Shown piece after piece: positions 35,364-47,834 of a stretch of DNA of 64,000 bases; positions within the stretch are counted from its first letter, which is position 1; every line of letters starts with the position of its first letter. The notes under the pieces were generated by a model, which ran no database searches, had not been told where the DNA came from, and saw nothing but the letters and a program-made list of their open reading frames with translations. The DNA comes from Oscheius tipulae (Eukaryota; Nematoda; Chromadorea; Rhabditida; Rhabditidae): NCBI GenBank assembly GCA_037178975.1, contig JASJZH010000004.1, positions 620,001-684,000 on the forward strand, in the 5' to 3' direction. The position numbers and the translations under genes are program-made.

Positions 35364-35418
35364 ATAGTTCATCACCCAGTCGCCCGAGGCGTCAGTAGAG
35401 ATTAGGACCGACGTCGTT
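35364..35418 (-). other. Orphan coding-like exon
   Basis: The minus strand has an ATGTTTCAG acceptor and a CTATG-GTGAGTT donor around an open 55-nt stretch reading TTSVLISTDASGDWVMNY. It could be an upstream exon of the nuclear receptor. Joining it to the segment reading [14 protein letters not shown] at 34.6 kb would be natural in protein terms, but it is off by one base with the only AG available. Confidence 0.3.
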
Positions 35419-35639
35419 GCTGAAACATTTTCATACTTTAAAAAAAACTGAAACAAAAAACGTTGGCAAAAATCAATATTCCCAGAAAGTGGAAGAAGAG
35501 CTTCAGGAATGTAGCTTGGAGCGGGAAAGGAGAAGTGATAAGATATTGTGTGTTTGATCTCGGGACTGTTTGCTTACATAAAGAAGGAGATTGATATTGC
35601 GTCAAAAGTGACCAAGAACATGACATCGATTGTTGTGTA

Positions 35640-36660
35640 GGATTGATACGGATTTTGTTGAACAGTAGCGCATCCCACAGTCAACTTTCAGGCGATCTCT
35701 CAAATGACAAAAAGGTCAGAGCATGGCGAACAGTTTGTGACCGAAAACATGGTTTACTTTAGAAAAAAAAAGGTTCGAAAAATTTGAAAAAAGAATGATC
35801 AATCCTATGGTTATTCACTAGGCTGATTTCTATTTGTCTGCGAGGTGAAACATAGGAAATTCTATTCTCAAAGCAAATTGAAACACATAGCTAACACCCG
35901 AACTTTGAAAGTAGTAGACTAGAAGAGCCACTTTCTGAAAAATGCCGTTGATACATAGTTACTACTCGTACAATTTTTGAGTTTCATAGCGTAGGTTCGA
36001 AAACAAGAGAATGTAGCGCTATTCTAGACGATCAGGAACGGATTTCGTTGAACAGTAGTTCTAGACCCAAAGTTGAAGTTAGTGAGAAAGTGTTTGGAAA
36101 AATCAGGCTTATCCAAAGAGTCAATGGTTAGAAATTGGCGATGAGCAGATTTAGAACAAGCCGAGTAATCAGTTTAAGACTACTCAGGAACAGTGTGAAG
36201 CAGGAAAAATCTTAGTTACTCAACTTTCATTTTAAGAGGTACATTGTATTGGAGAAATCTAATGTGGCGCATGAAACTAGAACTTTTTGGAAACCAAGTC
36301 CGTGACTAAACTGTAGTGTGAATGGAAGTCTGTCTTTTACGTACACCTGAAAACAAACGAGTTCGATCCAAAGTATTATCAATGCAGTTTCCGATGGAAC
36401 CGTGGTTTGCAAAAATCGGAACACCCGAGAAAATGTTTAAATTTTCGATTGATACAAACGGGATTTTAAATAAAAAATACAAGGATCTTTGTACTGCTAG
36501 CAGGCAATTACGTTTTCCTAACAGAATGGAGGCACACCAAACTTTCTACAGATCGCTTTTCATGTGAAACGTAAAAAGTTTTAAAACACAATAGCGGTAT
36601 GATATGAGTTCATGAATTTTCGTAAACTTGTTCTAGAAACTTCAGAATTCCGAGAAAAGA
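35640..36660. other. Gene-free stretch
   Basis: No coding region recognised. Two similar segments (TTGTTGAACAGTAG at about 35656 and TTCGTTGAACAGTAG at about 36045) suggest a short dispersed repeat. Confidence 0.35.
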
Positions 36661-36671
36661 ATGTTGCAGAC

Positions 36672-36769
36672 AAGAACCAGCCGGGAGGGCGGATCATGAG
36701 CGTCAGAAAAAGACAATAGTGGACTGCCCACCAGACGCCCACACATCCACATCAAGGCCATCGCGACCA
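36672..36769 (+). other. Orphan exon-like segment, frame-disturbed
   Basis: Bounded by GTTGCAG and a strong AAA-GTGAGTG donor. The first half reads KNQPGGRIMSVRK in one frame. After a run of five A the second half reads DNSGLPTRRPHIHIKAIATK in the next frame. Both halves look like real protein. This could be a decayed exon or a one-base assembly error. No partner exons were found. Confidence 0.3.
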
Positions 36770-36789
36770 AAAAGTGAGTGTGTCATTTT

Positions 36790-36970
36790 AGGGTACGCGT
36801 GTCCTCGAGCTGTGGACTATGATGGCTGAACAGATGCGAGCGATATAGCTGTGCGGCGGCGGTGTCGCCCGGTTGAAGCCCTGACCCACTGGTGCTGGTC
36901 TTGGCATCGGCCAGCATCGGCCGCGCCGGTCGCTAGGCGATCTTGGGCTGGAGCAAAAGGCCATTGTGTT
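36790..36970. other. GC-rich block open on both strands
   Basis: A short island much richer in GC than its neighbours (GCGGCGGCGGTGTCGCCCGG, GGCCGCGCCGGTCGC). The minus strand can read LADAKTSTSGSGLQPGDTAA..LEDTRTLK-stop, and the plus strand has shorter open frames. I cannot tell which strand, if either, is coding. Confidence 0.3.
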
Positions 36971-37560
36971 TCCAATGTCTTTGAAGAAGGATTGGCGGGT
37001 AGTTTTTGTGTTTCAAAAAGGCGGCAAAAACGTGTAGCTACAAGAAAACCTATGTCTTTCCAAGGCTTGGTGAAACAGAAAAAATGATTCAAACTTTTCA
37101 AACAAGAAGTCATGGGATGGAAAGTAGTGGATGCGGGAAAAGTGTTGAAACATTCCAAAAATCAAATGGTCAAACAGGTTTTTTGTGGTTTGGTGTGGGT
37201 TTCGCAGGCAGAAAATGGGAGGGTGTTGGTATTTTTTCAAGTGGGGAACATCCTAAGGCCAATCCGAAGCCAAAATGAACAATTCTATGAGTTTGAATCC
37301 AGTATTTATTGGAGAAAAGAGATCTTTTCCGCACCAATACCTTGCTGACAAAGCTTTGAAAGAACTTTTGTGTTTACGTAAGGTAAGGGCAGAAAACTAT
37401 GTTGAAATTACTTGCTGGTAAATAGGGTACAAGGACAACTCTAAACCTTAAAAATACTTTTGAACGAAAAAAGACAACGCAGACTATAATTATTTCAGTG
37501 AAAACCTAAGAAGTTAAAGATTATGAAAACCATATTGGGCGTGAGGATTACAAGGGAAAA

Positions 37561-37579
37561 GTTTCAACGAGGCCATAAA
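37561..37579 (+). promoter_or_regulatory. GTTTCA-N6-CCATAAA Ruby-type motif
   Basis: GTTTCA at 37561-37566, six bases, then CCATAAA. Gene-free surroundings. Confidence 0.5.
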
Positions 37580-39594
37580 AACTCTACATTTGAAATGTTT
37601 CATGTAAAGAAAAGGATCATACAGAAATCCATCCAATTCCGTAGAATCGCTGGCTAGCAACCCACATACAGCCCACAGAGAAAGCCAAAAATGGGCTCGA
37701 CCTGCTGGGACAGCTGTGAAAATATATACTCGAGGGAGGATGTATAGTCTGCAGGGAGCAAAACACCCACATCCTCTTCTCGCTATGGTTTAGGTTACGA
37801 GATCAACGTCAATTGGTCTTCATTTCTGTCTGTCACTAGAATATGGTTCTAGATGAGAGACGTCTCTGTTCATTTTCATGGGCAGAATCAGTTTTTCATG
37901 TTTTAAGGGAAGTATATAGCGAGATGGGTAGATCGAAGATAATGGAAATGATTTCGTGGAAACGAAAAAAAAAAATGGAAGCGAAAATTTGTTTATCACT
38001 GATGTTGTTAGCTGGCAACTTCTCTAAAGAACTATGCTAATAGACTGTCATTATGAATTGTCGCCCAATGATGCTTTAGGAAAACCTTTGTCGTTTCAGT
38101 TCAAACAAGAACAAAAACATTTGTTGAAGGATTCATGGAAGGGAAGTAGTGAATGCGAGAAAGGGATTAAAATGTCCAGATTTTCAGAGCCTAGACAGAA
38201 AAAAAATGTGACAGATTCTGTACTGCCTCCCTAAGTGGCTAATACATAGATCAAAATAGGGTGACCCAAACTTTCAGTTCTTTTAGGTTTCGTTCTATAA
38301 GAAAAATTTTCCGACGATTCAACCATTTTTCTCGTCGACATTTTCGGGGATAATGGATGGAAAAAGTTTGTGTCGATTTTTAAGAGAGAGAGAGAGAGCT
38401 AATGTCATCAAAATGTGGGCAAAGAGCGGAAAAGGGAAAATGAGCGGCAGATAGACTGGAACACGTGGCTAAGAGCGAACTCCTGTGTGAAAGTACTGAT
38501 TTATGCCAACGGTAGGGTACCCTACTGTTGTTTGAGGAAAAAAAGATGCTGAAACAAAAATAGGTTCAAAGAGAAGGGCAGTTTTGGATTCATTTTCAGC
38601 AAGTATATGCACAGGCAATGCAACTACCCAGAGCTATACTAATATTGTGAAAACGAACCAGCTGTGTCCGAAAACCAAGGGTCTGAAAAGTACCTTCTGC
38701 TGCAAAACAAAAATATCGAGTGTGTGGTGCTGAACATGTATGGATGTTGCCACATTTCTCAGAGACAGAGAGAGTGTGACAGAGACAATACGGGAGCGAG
38801 AGAGTGCGCACTGTTTGCCGAATGTTCCCATCACCGCGGTGACTCTCTTTCTCTCTCTCTGTGTCGTGTCTGGTTTACATAAGGCTGTCCGGTCGATCAG
38901 TGATCTCAACTACAAAGTCGCACACAACCTATGCTTATCTTAGATTGAGACAGAGAGATGCCGATGATAAAAACAATTTGTAAATAGCGCGAGACATAAT
39001 GGCAAAAGACATAAATGACGCCCCCCCGGTGCAGAACCCTGATCTTAGTTGCCGTTTCAGTCAGGTCTCTCGAAGCCCACTATTCACGTTGGAGAACTAT
39101 GGTATACGTATCGAAGTATAATTAAAAGCTAACACTCCTTCTCTTCATTGCCGAAGATAAAAAAGGTCTGACCACCGACGAAAAACAGCAAATATGCTTC
39201 AACTTTAGCCTAAGTTGGGCACGTTTTATTTGTATGTTACGAGTGGTGAATGATTTGGAGAATGAAATGTTCCCAGATGGACAATGAAAAACTTTCTGCA
39301 ATGTTTTCGTACCATTCGACTAGTACAGTTGAATGAAAAAGTATAGACACTTATTGGAAAAATTACGGGAAAGTATGTTTCGTCATGTCTATACAAGACG
39401 ATGATAAGGTAGTATTTACTTTTCTGTTCTTTGTGAGCTGAAAAAAAGAAACCTGATTCAAAAATTGTCACGTAGTCGGTTAGTTACAGCAACAAACTGC
39501 TCGCTACTGACAGCATGGGCCGAAGCACTATTGCACATGGTTGTTTCTAGTCTGTAACTAAAAGAAACCTGTTACTGATCGCAGACATGCTTCT

Positions 39595-39815
39595 TAGGCT
39601 CGGAAAGTCGGACCGTGCCGAAACCATTTCAGTGCTCAGGGTGAGCAAAAGCAATCAGCCGGGTCGCTGGAAAGCTTACATTTTTCATTTTACGATGCTC
39701 TGTAAAGTTGTAACATTTTGTCTGCTCTACAACTTTGCAGAACATTGCAAATGTAGCCTGTCCCCTGAACTCTGAGGGCTGACAACGGCGCAGGCCCGGC
39801 CGGAGCGGTACATGT
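39595..39815. mobile_element. Palindromic MITE, family B copy 2
   Basis: It resembles the element at 11.49-11.70 kb: TTTCAGTGCTCAGGGTGAGC at the left, TTTTGTCTGCTCTACAACTT in the middle, and CTGAACTCTGAGGGCTGAC near the right. The outer flanks (ACATGCTTCTTAGG.. and ..GCGGTACATGTCTG) are also roughly inverted. Confidence 0.55.
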
Positions 39816-41810
39816 CTGATTGGTGCTAACTTGATGTTTCATCACCACCACAATTCTTCAATAACTGTCAAGCGAGAGGTGTCCTGCCTTGTGAACTTTC
39901 TGAGCAGTCCTGTTTCAAAATTGGTACTAAGAGAAACGCATGACTCATCAGTAGTCGTTGTAAGTTTCCGTTTTCAAAAAACAACAAAAACCAACCTGGA
40001 AACGCGAACATCATTCTGGATGGTCAGCCGGTCACAATAACAGTCAAAATACTGAACTGTACAATTTTTCCACCAAAGAAAAAGTGGGCGGATACTATGG
40101 AAGCTGTTCAAATGTTTGGTTTATAGGGAGACAGAGAGAGAGGACACATTTTGGACTGACTGGTCTTTCTCTATTTTCTCTTTGCTAAGCTGTCCTTGTT
40201 TTTCATTCTTCTCTTTCCTGACAATATCTGGACGATAGTACTAGATGGTACGACTGTGGGGGAGGGTACTATTTTGCAGTTGAACGTAGTCCTCCTGATT
40301 CTTTTCGTTTCAGAGATAGAGAGACACAAGCTGAACGGGACTGTGGATTGCAAGTTATCACCGTAGTCCCACTTGTACCCTCTTTGAAACGAGCATAATA
40401 CGGGTGTAGGAACAGTTTTTCATCCTTCCCGTGGTACAATGACCATGTGGTTTTGGTTAAAAAAAACCCTTAGGATACTGTAAGGGTCAGAGACTTGACC
40501 GTCTCGATCCGTGGTTCTCTATCAGATCTGACGCGGAATGAGTAAAGGTGAACTTATGCAATGGACTATAAGAAGAGGCACAAGAAGAAGGACCTACGAT
40601 CTGGACACCCGACACCTGAATATGATCTCCTACCTAAACTATGTACCACCGGATTTTACCTCTATGGGCATTGTACAAAATATTTTTAAAAAATTCAAAT
40701 GTAGGCATAACGTCGAGAAATATTATAACATATCACTTTAGTCCCACTGATACACTCGTTGAAACAAGGTTAATACAAGAATTTTTCATCATTCTGGAGA
40801 CACATAACAGATTCTTTAAGTTTCACAGTTTGAAGGATCATGCTGAAGAAGAAATTGCTGCTACAAAATAGCAATGGCTCTTTTATGGTTAAGTTGAAAC
40901 CAAAAGTTTTACATGGTATAAAGAGGTGGACTACGTTATTTAGAGCAAAGATAACCATTCCAATCAGCCGATACTAGGGAGAGAAAGTCGGATGGCTGAA
41001 GGACAGAATGAGCGATAACGATCGAAGAGACCGGGCCGTCTCTTGAACTATGGGACAAATTGGACGAGGAATATTTTGTTCTGTTTCATGACTTCCATAA
41101 AATAAAAGGAGCATAGAGAAGGGCAGCTGGATCCCTCACGTTCTTGAAATCAGCTATAAAAAGAGTTCTTCTAGACTTTTCGGTCTATTTCACTGGAACA
41201 GAGAAGTCAAAAAAATGTGCGTGTTCCATTGAAAGCTTATCGTTTTAAAGTAATACTGTCTGTCAGTGTTCAAGCCCCCCTCCATTCACAGGAAAAGCGC
41301 TTCGACGACTTCTATCTGACACGACGAAGTGTGAAGACGACCTGGAAATTAGTATAAAGTAAGTAAGTTTAAAGTCAAAGAAAGAAGACAAACTGAAAGG
41401 GAAGGTGAAATTGATACAAATTGGCATCGACAGATCGGCGTGAAAAAGACATTGTTTTATGAACTGTATGAATAAGGTGGACATTACTGAACTTTGGTGC
41501 TTGGATGACCTGGGTAGAACAATATAATGGAATATGCCTGGATAGTTTCTTGTGGCCTTTATCTCTGTCTACCAAGAGTCACATTTCTGTCTCTCTTGAG
41601 AAAGCGGATACCACTCGTGTGTGTGCGGGTAGACTAGAGTCCACAGCTGGTCATAATTCGATAACGGGGGACACCTTGGCAACAAAAAAAAGATAGTGAT
41701 TTCCTGGTCGGGGGACATTAGATTAGGTGGCGTAGTAGACAAGAAATTTGGAAGGAAAGTGACTAGTCTGGGATTTTAGAACTACACGACTTTTTTTTAA
41801 AACATGTGGT

Positions 41811-41829
41811 GTTTCAGAAAGACCATAAA
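41811..41829 (+). promoter_or_regulatory. GTTTCA-N6-CCATAAA Ruby-type motif
   Basis: GTTTCA at 41811-41816, six bases (GAAAGA), then CCATAAA. Confidence 0.5.
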
Positions 41830-42817
41830 TGGGAAGTACATGTTCGAAAAAGATCGACGGAACCTCCGACAGCCTTTTACTTTTTTGATACAAACCAACT
41901 ACTGTAAAAGTTCAAATAGAAGCTCATGGTTAAGTAAGTGAATACGCAATTGCGTATATGCGTTTATCGGGTTGAAAACGGCATCTTTGAGCTTTTCCAT
42001 GTACTCCGAAATTGCTATTTAACTTTGCAGAACATCAAAAGTCTTGAGAATAGAATCTTCAGCGGTAGTCAGAGAAAAAGAGATCTCGACCACCCCGCCA
42101 AAATTTGCTCGCAGTGGCCTGTACAAAAACCATTTAGGCGAGGGGGTAGGGGTGGTCATTGCTACCAAAATCGTAGATCTGCATCCAATTTTGGGGAAGC
42201 ATTCAATGGGAGTAATCAATCATGCGGTATTCAAACGTTTCAAGCTGTCTATAAGTAAAAGATCCAATTTTTTTCTTTGCTCCTTCCATTGTTGTGATAC
42301 AAAACTTGATAAAGAAGATACAATGCTGATAAGGTCAAAGTTTCGATTTCACGTGTTGTTGGTGAAATAAAGTTCCGTAGTGAAACTATCTTTCAAACTT
42401 ATGGTAAAAGAAAACTTATGTGCGATGTCGTGATAACATTCTGACCTTTTTTTTAATACTACTACTAGTTTTGGAGATTGAACTGATAAAATCCTGTATA
42501 AATGAAAAGGTAAAGTCTCTATACGAAACAACGGCAGAAACCCTTGGAGAACTCTGTGAAATGACGATCGAGACCCGGTCTTAGTAGTTTTCTGTCCAAA
42601 TGAAACGAAAACTTCGTAGCATTGTACTTTGTCTTCATGCCACCCTTACAGACCAAATTTGAAACATTACACGCTAACCTGCAAGTCTTGAATAAGGGAC
42701 AAGAATATATGCCGAAAGAACTTTCCTTTCCTACAGAATCACATACTAAAGTTTTGTTACTGTTCTTCCCTGACCAGAATTTTTGTTTCCTATATATGAA
42801 TACATGAACTGTTTTAA

Positions 42818-42836
42818 GTTTCAAGCAGACCATAAA
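42818..42836 (+). promoter_or_regulatory. GTTTCA-N6-CCATAAA Ruby-type motif
   Basis: GTTTCA at 42818-42823, six bases (AGCAGA), then CCATAAA. Confidence 0.5.
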
Positions 42837-44049
42837 TAGGATGGAACTTGCAAACTTTTGATCCGTACTTCGTGATCTTGATGAGAACTTGACCTGTTTC
42901 GACACCATTCACTCAAAACCCCTTTTAGTCATTGATTGCAAAAGACGGAGAAAAGTGCAACGGGTATCTCTTGAATGGGCTCGAATGAGATTGAACCAAG
43001 ACAGAGACAGAGAGAGAGAAATAGGCAGCTGTGGCGCTGTCAAGGATACGAGACTAATTGGAGAGGCTGAGGGGATTTTGTTCGATGAACTGTGGCATCA
43101 GGTTTTGTGCTCTTGGACTCGGGACTCGAGGAGAATATGAAGGCGGAAAGAGCATGTTTGCAAGAATCGCAAGAAGGTAGTACAAAATCCAAAGATTGAG
43201 AGTCTGTCACTGTCAGAGACTAAAGCGTCTTGGATTGTGAACGGAGAACTTTTTGAAGTTTAAATGTTTCAGGAAACTGATATGGCAAGGTGAGATGTGG
43301 AAAAACAAAATATCTGTGAACGTTAAGACTGAAGTAAGACCATGTTTCCGGAGAGGTAAAAAGCAGTGAAACCTAAAAAAGTTTCCCGGTACCGTTGATA
43401 AACAGTACTGAGGGTCTATCATTAGTGTCATCGCGAAAACTGCGAGAAGAGGTGAGAAACAATGCAGAGCATCAAAAAGTCAAGAGTTCAGACCGCGACA
43501 TCTGCACCAGTTGGGTGTCCAATTTGGGGAAGACGGGGAGAGAGGGGAAAATAGTTGTGTACCTTGTTCTTTCCCCGTATCATCTCCTGTTCGGTGTCTT
43601 TGATACGGGGGTAAAGAAACTCCGGGGAAATAGATTGAGAGAATAAGAAAGGGTAGAGCGTGGGTAGAAGTAGAGAGTAAGAATAGGGGAGGGGGCAAAA
43701 CAAAACTCTAAAATTGCAAAGAGACAGAGATAGAGAGCACTTTTCGTTGTAGCCTGAAAAAAAAAGCCGGGGAGAAAAAATGATGGCAAAGTACACAGAG
43801 AAGAGGAGAGAAGCATTGGTCTCCCTCTTGTTCCCCGCGTTGTGCTCTGTAGTTTTAATAATGGCCTCGAAACAAAAATATACAAAAATTTGGCGAGGGA
43901 AGAGAAACGTCACTTTGTCGAGACTAAAATGTGACTGCCGCGTCGCAGAGGCCGAAAAATAAAGAGTCAGGGGTAAATAATAAGACCAAAATGTGATCTG
44001 TAGTAAACAGGAGACGAGAGAGAGGTTTGGTAGTACAAAGAGTTTTTAT

Positions 44050-44068
44050 GTTTCACAGATGGTATAAA
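44050..44068 (+). promoter_or_regulatory. GTTTCA-N6-GTATAAA Ruby-type motif
   Basis: GTTTCA at 44050-44055, six bases (CAGATG), then GTATAAA. Confidence 0.5.
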
Positions 44069-44617
44069 GGGGAAAAGCTGAACACGTAAAACCTTTTTTT
44101 TACAGCTCTTCTTGCTATTACTAAAGCACAACGGGTTTCTATCCGCCATCACGCACCGCGGTCAGAATTAGCTATAAGGTTATAACTCGCTGAACTATGA
44201 ATTGGAACAACCTGGTTGTTCTCCTTCTATCTTTTTCGGCGTACGGAAAAGTAACTTACAAAAGTTTTCAGTAATCGACAAAAGTTAGAATTGAATTCAT
44301 AGCTTGGCGCCATATCTATAGAGGTGCACAGAGAAGGGTCCAAACTTGTATGTCACTTTCCTAGCAATTGCGGTACAGAAACTTTTACAAAAACGGAGAG
44401 AACTGGGAAACCACTGTATCTACAGAGCTACAGTAAGACAGTACAGTAGATTAGTGCTTCACTGAAATCTGATATAGAATAGACAGTACAGTAGTAAAAA
44501 TAATTTTTGCTCCAGGATGTGCATAAAATGACTACAATGCCCGAAAACTAGTTCTCCATACAGACGTGATAAATCATATTTTTAACTTTTTTTGTTTCAT
44601 GAAATTCCTACGAGAGA

Positions 44618-44752
44618 CGGGCGGAATGCGGAGGTGCCATTTTTATATTCACCAACTCTTATAACACACGGCTGCTTACCGTTGCCAATTTTAATACGCA
44701 ATCTGTATGTTATTCGAGTTGGTGCGCACTCCTCAAAATGGCACCAAATGAT
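44618..44752. mobile_element. Small palindromic MITE, family A copy 3
   Basis: GAGGTGCCATTTTTATATTC then ACCAACTCTTATAACACACG at the left, GAGTTGGTGCGCACTCC then TCAAAATGGCACC at the right. The internal CAATTTTAATACGCAATCTG matches the other two copies. Confidence 0.65.
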
Positions 44753-47021
44753 CGTAGACCCAAGTCAAAACTTGTTGTTCCCGGATACTCCTAAAATAAA
44801 TACAATGAAAACCAGTATCCATAAAGAGATGCTAAATCTTATTTTGAACCGTTTTTGTTTCACGGTTTCTACAAATAGAGTTCTCTATTTTGGGAGGACA
44901 ATGATGCTTTCTAGAGACCATGAACACTCTAATATCCATGGCACATACAAGAGATAGTAGATTGGATGCTTTGAGACAATGAACTGACCATAGGAAAATG
45001 GGTGGATGGAGAGAGAAAGATAGAGCGCCAAGGAAACGAGTCCAGATCCCGACTTTCGATCCTGTGGGCGGTTTCTGATCCGCAATTCGACCCTGATTTT
45101 GTGCACTTTTTATAGCTTACTACTTTCAAGGGTTTGGTATAAGGCTTTTACCGCCAATGCAACAACATCTAGGGTTGTACATGCACTGAGAAAAGTGCTA
45201 CATTTCGAGATCCAACCCTGGAAGTACTTGGCAATCGAATTTCGATAATTTACTTGCAATTTTTCCAAACTTGATGTTTCAAACTATCCTGGCAAGCTCT
45301 TTTCGTATCCAACAAGTGTTGCTCATCTGTTTTACTTTGCACGAACCCTCATCCTGTTTAATTATTCAGACAAAGAAACGGTAGGAAAGTAGAAACTAGC
45401 AAACAAATTGTTCTATTTGCTTTGTGGTCTGTAAAAAGTCAAATTTGCCAATATGAGAGTAAGAAGACAAGGGTCGGAGCTTTCTCCAGCCCGGCAATCA
45501 AATAGATCAAATTTCTACGCTCACATAGGGAGATGAGGGTGACATTTTCCAGACGAGAGGCGGATGAGAATAACAAAAGGTCAAGAAGGATTCTTGAACT
45601 GTGATCTGATTGGGAGAGCAATGAGTCTCGAAACTGTGTACTGTCGTATTGTATAGACCACATCCAACAACTTTTCGACTTGCTACGATGTTTTGAACCT
45701 CCCATTTAGCCGGAATACCATATTGCTGACTCTACTGTAAAGCTGCATAGTAGAGTCAGGAACTTTCATGGGCACTAGTCCACCTCCAAATTTTTTCAAC
45801 TTCTAATGTCTTTTGAATCCAAATTCTCTCTAAATACTTGTAAGCACTTCTAATGAGAAACAGTTGTGACAGGGAATCTGCTGTGGCGACACTATAGGGA
45901 ATATGAGAAATGGACTGCTTCTGAGTGAAACAGTATGCATTCTGACGAAATCACATGTGACCAAATGAAGTGTAAGAACTGTAGAAAGTGCCTTAAAAGA
46001 CTTAGAGATCATTTGAAGTCGATTCCTGAAGAATTCAGATTTTTGGGGGTTGACTAGTTGATGTTTACTAGTACCTTTTGATGTAATTTTATGCTATAGC
46101 TATACCTGCCAATATGGTCGGATAAGAGCAATTCAATGGTTGTCCTTAGGGAAGTAGAAAGTTGTAAAAATCTTCAGGTAGGCTACAAATTCTCGAAAAA
46201 GGGCAAAAGCAAGTAGGTTGGCTAAGGAGAAATGATTGAGGTTACCATGTTTCAGAAGCAAAAGTACTGTTTCAGCTAGCTCTTATATGTAGAAAAGAAG
46301 GTTTTGAAACAATGAAAACGGTATCAAAGAAAGTTTAGTTTGTTGTATTCTTCATCAGTTTTATGAGTCAATGTCTCGGACAGATCAAGAAAAACTCATC
46401 TGTTTACCAGCCTTACACCCTCGTAGCCCCCAAATAAGAATTCGAGGGCGCCCTGTTCAAAGAGAGCGCGCGTGTTTGACCATTATGATGTCAAATTGTG
46501 ACCTTCGAGAGAGGAGAAGAGAGGTCGAAAGATCGTGCAGAATGGGTAAGATCCAAGTTATTTTCATGAGAACTGCAAGTTGTACCCATAAACCTTTGTC
46601 CTGTGTCAAGACTATGAAGTACTTTCTATACTAGCCGATGCTATAGTAATTTCGATGAAACACAACTTTTTTCAACTTCCAACATCAAACATTTTCATTC
46701 CTAAACTACTTGGATCACCGAAAAAAACACGAAAAACACGAGAATCAGGTTGTAACAGTGTGAAAAGTGTCTGCTTCCCTAACATCTGATCCAAAAAGTT
46801 TATGGGGCTATACCCGAAGGGATCAAACCTGGCTCATTTATCGATATTGTGTCTTATCGGAGCCTTTCCCTTACTGGACGAAGCGTAAATTATGGACGGG
46901 AGAACGATGGGAACAAAAGAGTCTGGATGGAAGGTTTGGGGAACATAGAGTTCAAATGATTGAATGGAACAATACGACCAACTTGATATACAGGGAACTA
47001 AACAACAATGAAAGAACCAGC

Positions 47022-47040
47022 TTTATAGAAAAGTTGAAAC
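47022..47040 (-). promoter_or_regulatory. GTTTCA-N6-CTATAAA Ruby-type motif
   Basis: On the minus strand GTTTCA (47040-47035), six bases (ACTTTT), then CTATAAA (47028-47022). Confidence 0.5.
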
Positions 47041-47401
47041 ATTTCACTTTTATGTTATCGAAAAACGCAGTTTGCGCTTCTTAAAATCTTTCAGGGCCCA
47101 AAATGACTGACGATCCAATAGCCAGAAATCCAACTACTACCTGAACACTTGTAGAACAGTACGAGATTTTTTTTCATAAATTTAAAATCAGATTTTTAGT
47201 TAGCTTAGTAAGTACCTTCTTTGTTTCAGAGCTTCTTTGTTACGTGGAAGGAACCCCGTTACTATTCAAGTATTTTTTTTTGGTATTTATACTTTTTTAG
47301 TGTGGCAAAACTTCCACTTCTTGCATTCAATGTCGGAAGCCTAGCAATGAGTATTTGGGGAACGACATCATGTAGGCGATTTGAAACATTTTTCCAAGGA
47401 C

Positions 47402-47513
47402 TTTCGAGTGGAAACGGGAAAGACAGTGAACAAAATCCGCAGAGAGGAAGAGGAGGAAAACTGGAGGCGAAAAGTCGAAAAGCGGCATAACAAAGAGGCA
47501 AAGCAGCAGCAGG
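47402..47513 (+). other. Possible charged coiled-coil exon
   Basis: Open plus-strand stretch reading GKTVNKIRREEEEENWRRKV then EKRHNKEAKQQQ, followed by a GTACCT donor-like site. The Arg/Glu/Lys composition suggests a helical exon. No partner exons were proved. It could be an upstream piece of the pseudogene at 48.8 kb. Confidence 0.25.
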
Positions 47514-47834
47514 TACCTGGGGTGGCAGCACGCTCTCTCGTTCTCGTCTTTTCGTCACGCGTCTCTCCCTCTCCCTCACTGCACCTAGAACGCACCCAAT
47601 CCCTCGCCTCCCCTGTGTGTCTGACCCTCAGCTATGTGTGTGAGTTTCCTCTGGAGTTTGGACTCAATTTGGGCTAAAAATAGGTGGAAGAACGGGGAAA
47701 AGGATGTGAGTCAGAGAAACAAGAGACAGAAACAGAGACAGAGAGACTTGAGTTCAGTATTTCATTAATAGTTGATAGTGATAGTTAAAAGGTTCTCTAC
47801 AATAGGTCCTCGTCTTTCACATCTTCCTCTCTGT

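Larger units (their letters stand above)
37160..47380. other. 10 kb gene desert dense in GTTTCA motifs
   Basis: No supportable protein gene over 10 kb. Open frames here look random or follow simple repeats. It contains about 40 GTTTCA/TGAAAC motifs, several in the full bipartite form (listed separately), a family-B MITE copy at about 39.6 kb, a family-A MITE at 44.6 kb, GAGACAG tracts at about 38756-38800, 40128-40144, 42998-43018 and 43718-43738, and the 14-bp palindrome GTAGGGTACCCTAC at about 38512. This is the best candidate for the core of the proposed piRNA cluster. Confidence 0.5.

Noticed and set aside
36817-37158. 113-codon minus-strand open frame
   Set aside because: Part of it conflicts with a better minus-strand frame and with plus-strand readings in the GC-rich block, so the strand could not be decided.
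43488-43913. 141-codon minus-strand open frame
   Set aside because: Low-complexity C/T-rich translation (Leu/Ser/Pro/Phe) with no coding structure.
46767-47084. 105-codon plus-strand open frame (MSASLTSDPKSLWGYTRRDQ..)
   Set aside because: It looks moderately protein-like but has no domain, no neighbours in frame and a random-length ORF. A GTTTCA-N6-TATA motif lies within it on the other strand.
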